Origin: Gemmatimonas sp.
GTDB taxonomy: Bacteria > Gemmatimonadota > Gemmatimonadetes > Gemmatimonadales > Gemmatimonadaceae
Length of the DNA stretch: 56,331 bases
Direction: 5' to 3'
Assembly (NCBI GenBank): GCA_011390935.1
Contig: JAABRL010000018.1
Span: 1-56,331, forward strand
Shown: positions 54,188-56,331 of the stretch, piece by piece
Layout: every line of letters starts with the position of its first letter
How positions within the stretch are numbered: the first letter of the stretch is position 1
Notes under the pieces: model-generated
Databases searched by the model: none
What the model saw: the letters and a program-made list of their open reading frames with translations, nothing else
Told to the model about the DNA's origin: nothing
Position numbers and translations under genes: made by a program

Positions 54188-56236
54188 ATGAACATACCGC
54201 GAACACGCCGAGGTGCCACGCTCGGCCTCCTGCTGCGCCTGCTCCCCACCGTCGCCGTCTCCGCGCTCGTGCCCGCCACCACCGCGTCAGCGCAGGCGCC
54301 GGCGGTGGTCACGCGGCTGGTCGCCGAGCCGGCGCGGGTGACCATCCAGGCCGGCCAGACGCAGCCGTTCAAGGTCACGGCCTACGACGCCGCCGGTCGC
54401 GAAGTGCCCGACGCCGTGGTGCGCGTGGGCGGACCGCGTGGCGCGGTGTTCTTCGGCGGCGGTGAAGTGCGCGCGTTTCAGGCCGGTTCCTACACGGCCA
54501 ACGCCACGGCCAGCAATCCCCCGGGCACGCCGCCCATTACGCTCGAGATTCCGGTGCTCATCACGTGGCCCACGCTCACGCGCGTGGAGATCGCCGCCGC
54601 ATCTGGTCGGTTGGTGGAAGGGGTGATGCTCGCGCACACCGCCAAGGGCTTTCACGCTGATGGCACCGAGCGCCCGGGGCTCAAGGTGACCTGGCGCAGC
54701 TCCGACGACGCCGTGGCCACGGTGGACCGCTTCGGCAACGTGACGGCGCGCAAAGCCGGTGCGGTGACCATCACTGCCGACGCCGAGGGCACCACCGCGA
54801 CCACGCGGTACACGGTGACCGCCAACCCGGTGACCACCATCGCGCTCGACATTCCGAACACGTCGATCGTGACGGGTGATGTGGTGCACCTCAAGGGCAC
54901 CGCGCGCAACACCCGCGGCGACGCGGTGCCCGATGCGCAGATCACGTGGAGCTACACGTATACGCCCGATGATACGACGGTGGCGCCTGGTGGCCCCGGC
55001 ATCATTGACGACGGCCTCTTCGCCGCCAACGCGCCGGGGCTGTTCACGATCATGGCCACCTCCGGCAATGTGGTGGCGCGCACCGTGCTCGACGTCGCGC
55101 CGCGCGATGTGCGTCGACGCTTCACGGTGACGAGCCGCGGACCGATCACCACCACGGCCACTTCGGATCTGTGGCCATGGACGGGCAAGGACGGACGCGA
55201 CTACGCGCTCGTGGGCACGTGGGGCGGCGATGGCTACGGCCTCGTCTTCGACATCACCGACATGAACAACATCGTGCGCACCGATTCCATCAAGATCGAT
55301 GCGCGTACGATCAACGACGTGACGGTGAGCCCGGATGGTCGCTACGGCGTGCTGGCGCGTGAGGGGGCGTCGACCCGCCGCAACGGCGTGGTGATTCTCG
55401 ACCTCGCCAATCCGGCGCACCCGGTGATCGCGTCGTCATTCGAAGAGGAGCTTACCGGTGGCGTGCACAACATGTTCGCCACCAACGACTATCTCTTTGC
55501 GATTTCCGGCGGCCAGAAGTACGTCATCATCGATGTGCGCGACATTTACAAGCCGAAGTACGTGAGCGAGTACCAGCACCCCAACGCGCGCATTCACGAT
55601 CTCTGGGTGCACGATGGTATTGCCTACAGCGCGCAAGGCGGCGTGGGCGCCGTCGCGGTGGATGTCGGCAACGGCAAGTATGGCGGCACGATCGAGAAGC
55701 CCAAGCTCATCAACGTGTTCCGCATCAACTCGGGACACGAGATCTACCCGTACTTCCAGAAGGCCACCGGCAAGACGTACCTGTTCCTCGGCGACGAGGA
55801 GATGAATCGCGAAGGACGCGTGTGGGAGGGCACCAACTACCGCCCCACGCTGGGTTCGGCGGGTGGTGTGGCGCAGACGTCGGGCGGGTACGTGCACATC
55901 GTGGACTTCACCGACCCCATGAATCCGAAGAAGGTTGGGCGCTACCACCTCGAGGATTACGGCGCACACGACATCATCGTGGAAGACGACATTCTCTACC
56001 AGGCGTACTACGACGGCGGCGTGCGCATCGTCGATGTGAGCGGCGAGCTGCTCGGCAACCTCGCTGATCAGGGGCGCGAGATCGCGGTATTCAAGCCGTA
56101 CGACCCACAGGCGCTGACCGCCAACGCTCCGTTCGTGATGAACGTCATGCCATGGAAGGGGCAGATCCTCTTCACCGATTTCAACTCCGGCCTGTGGGGC
56201 GCCAAGCTCGAACCGCGCCGCCCGGTCACGCCGTAA
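54188..56236 (+). CDS. Exported Ig-like (Big_2) and LVIVD-repeat protein
   Basis: 682 residues from ATG 54188 with a signal peptide (to TASAQ). Two or three bacterial Ig-like domains come first, one with the Big_2 signature LKVTWRSSDDAVATVDRFGNVTARKAGAVTITA (shown in part; residues about 158-190). The C-terminal ~370 residues are LVIVD-type propeller repeats: GVVILDLANPAHPVIASSF, YVIIDVRDIYKPKYVSEY, YVHIVDFTDPMNPKKVGRYH, and GVRIVDVSGELLGNLADQG. The repeats probably form a surface-exposed propeller. Divergent from the YncE-like gene, with which it may act. Function unknown. Confidence 0.85.
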   Translation: MNIPRTRRGATLGLLLRLLPTVAVSALVPATTASAQAPAVVTRLVAEPARVTIQAGQTQPFKVTAYDAAGREVPDAVVRVGGPRGAVFFGGGEVRAFQAGSYTANATASNPPGTPPITLEIPVLITWPTLTRVEIAAASGRLVEGVMLAHTAKGFHADGTERPGLKVTWRSSDDAVATVDRFGNVTARKAGAVTITADAEGTTATTRYTVTANPVTTIALDIPNTSIVTGDVVHLKGTARNTRGDAVPDAQITWSYTYTPDDTTVAPGGPGIIDDGLFAANAPGLFTIMATSGNVVARTVLDVAPRDVRRRFTVTSRGPITTTATSDLWPWTGKDGRDYALVGTWGGDGYGLVFDITDMNNIVRTDSIKIDARTINDVTVSPDGRYGVLAREGASTRRNGVVILDLANPAHPVIASSFEEELTGGVHNMFATNDYLFAISGGQKYVIIDVRDIYKPKYVSEYQHPNARIHDLWVHDGIAYSAQGGVGAVAVDVGNGKYGGTIEKPKLINVFRINSGHEIYPYFQKATGKTYLFLGDEEMNREGRVWEGTNYRPTLGSAGGVAQTSGGYVHIVDFTDPMNPKKVGRYHLEDYGAHDIIVEDDILYQAYYDGGVRIVDVSGELLGNLADQGREIAVFKPYDPQALTANAPFVMNVMPWKGQILFTDFNSGLWGAKLEPRRPVTP

Positions 56237-56252
56237 ACCCGCCCACTCCCCC

Positions 56253-56331
56253 ATGACCACCACCCTCCGCACTCCCTGGCGCTTTCCGTCGCAACGCGTG
56301 GCGTCGAGCGTCCTCGCTGGCGCCGTCACCA
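56253..56331 (+). CDS. Start of an exported protein (partial)
   Basis: An ATG at 56253 opens a frame to the window edge (26 codons, MTTTLRTPWRFPSQRVASSV onward, then LAGAVT), with a basic start and emerging hydrophobic core like a signal peptide. It lies 16 bp after the LVIVD gene stop, after a C-rich leader (CCCGCCCACTCCCCC), and is probably in the same operon. The product is unknown. Confidence 0.5.
   Translation, partial: MTTTLRTPWRFPSQRVASSVLAGAVT

Overview
The window is high-GC DNA from a bacterial chromosome. It encodes many exported proteins: Sec, Tat and lipoprotein signals, beta-propellers, secreted amidohydrolases, S9 peptidases, carboxypeptidase-regulatory/plug proteins and a TonB-ExbB-ExbD-ExbD set. 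This points to a didermic, aerobic heterotroph, and the protein styles fit Gemmatimonadota best. That assignment is inferred from gene content, not from a marker gene. No rRNA, tRNA, CRISPR array, prophage or insertion sequence was seen. Functions below come from motifs and recalled family features; no database search was run.

Layout. 1-5.6 kb: tail of an unknown gene, a long palindrome, secreted PQQ-type sugar dehydrogenase, amidohydrolase, diacylglycerol kinase, Tat-exported class V aminotransferase, a small exported peptide and a P-loop ATPase. 5.8-13.8 kb: SGNH-hydrolase lipoprotein, large ATPase-TPR-LuxR regulator, YaeQ, outer-membrane barrel, Na/Pi cotransporter and PilZ protein. 13.8-17.9 kb: a protein with the hallmarks of light-dependent protochlorophyllide reductase (LPOR), a MOSC protein, a hexapeptide acyltransferase and an M50 protease with CBS domains. 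18.0-28.0 kb: two-subunit molybdenum hydroxylase, S9 peptidase, Spy-like protein, amidohydrolase, PP2C phosphatase, and an Rrf2/NsrR-like regulator upstream of a nitronate-monooxygenase-like flavoprotein.

28.2-42.4 kb is one tightly coupled minus-strand operon of eight genes, with junctions overlapping by 1-4 nt or separated by short gaps. In transcription order it encodes a VWA/amidotransferase-fold membrane protein, a caspase/legumain-fold protein with Ser at the nucleophile position, a TPR protein with a gluzincin HELAH site, a DUF4159 protein, a MoxR AAA+ ATPase, a DUF58 protein, a BatA/VWA membrane protein, and a 1212-residue DUF4175 protein carrying about 29 Gly-Gln-Gln triplets. A hairpin terminator follows. 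This is the best candidate for an undescribed system: a MoxR/VWA envelope machine with two built-in protease-fold partners.

42.8-48.1 kb: Tat-exported HisC-like aminotransferase, two tandem paralogous plug proteins without barrels, then a convergent tonB-exbB-exbD-exbD operon. 48.3-56.3 kb: NADP isocitrate dehydrogenase, a VapC-like toxin lacking its first catalytic Asp next to a 99-bp nested palindrome, a zinc-ribbon membrane protein with a second copy of that palindrome upstream, a propeller lipoprotein, and a divergent pair (a YncE-like propeller with a His/Met-rich insert, and an Ig-like/LVIVD-repeat protein). The window ends inside the start of another exported protein.
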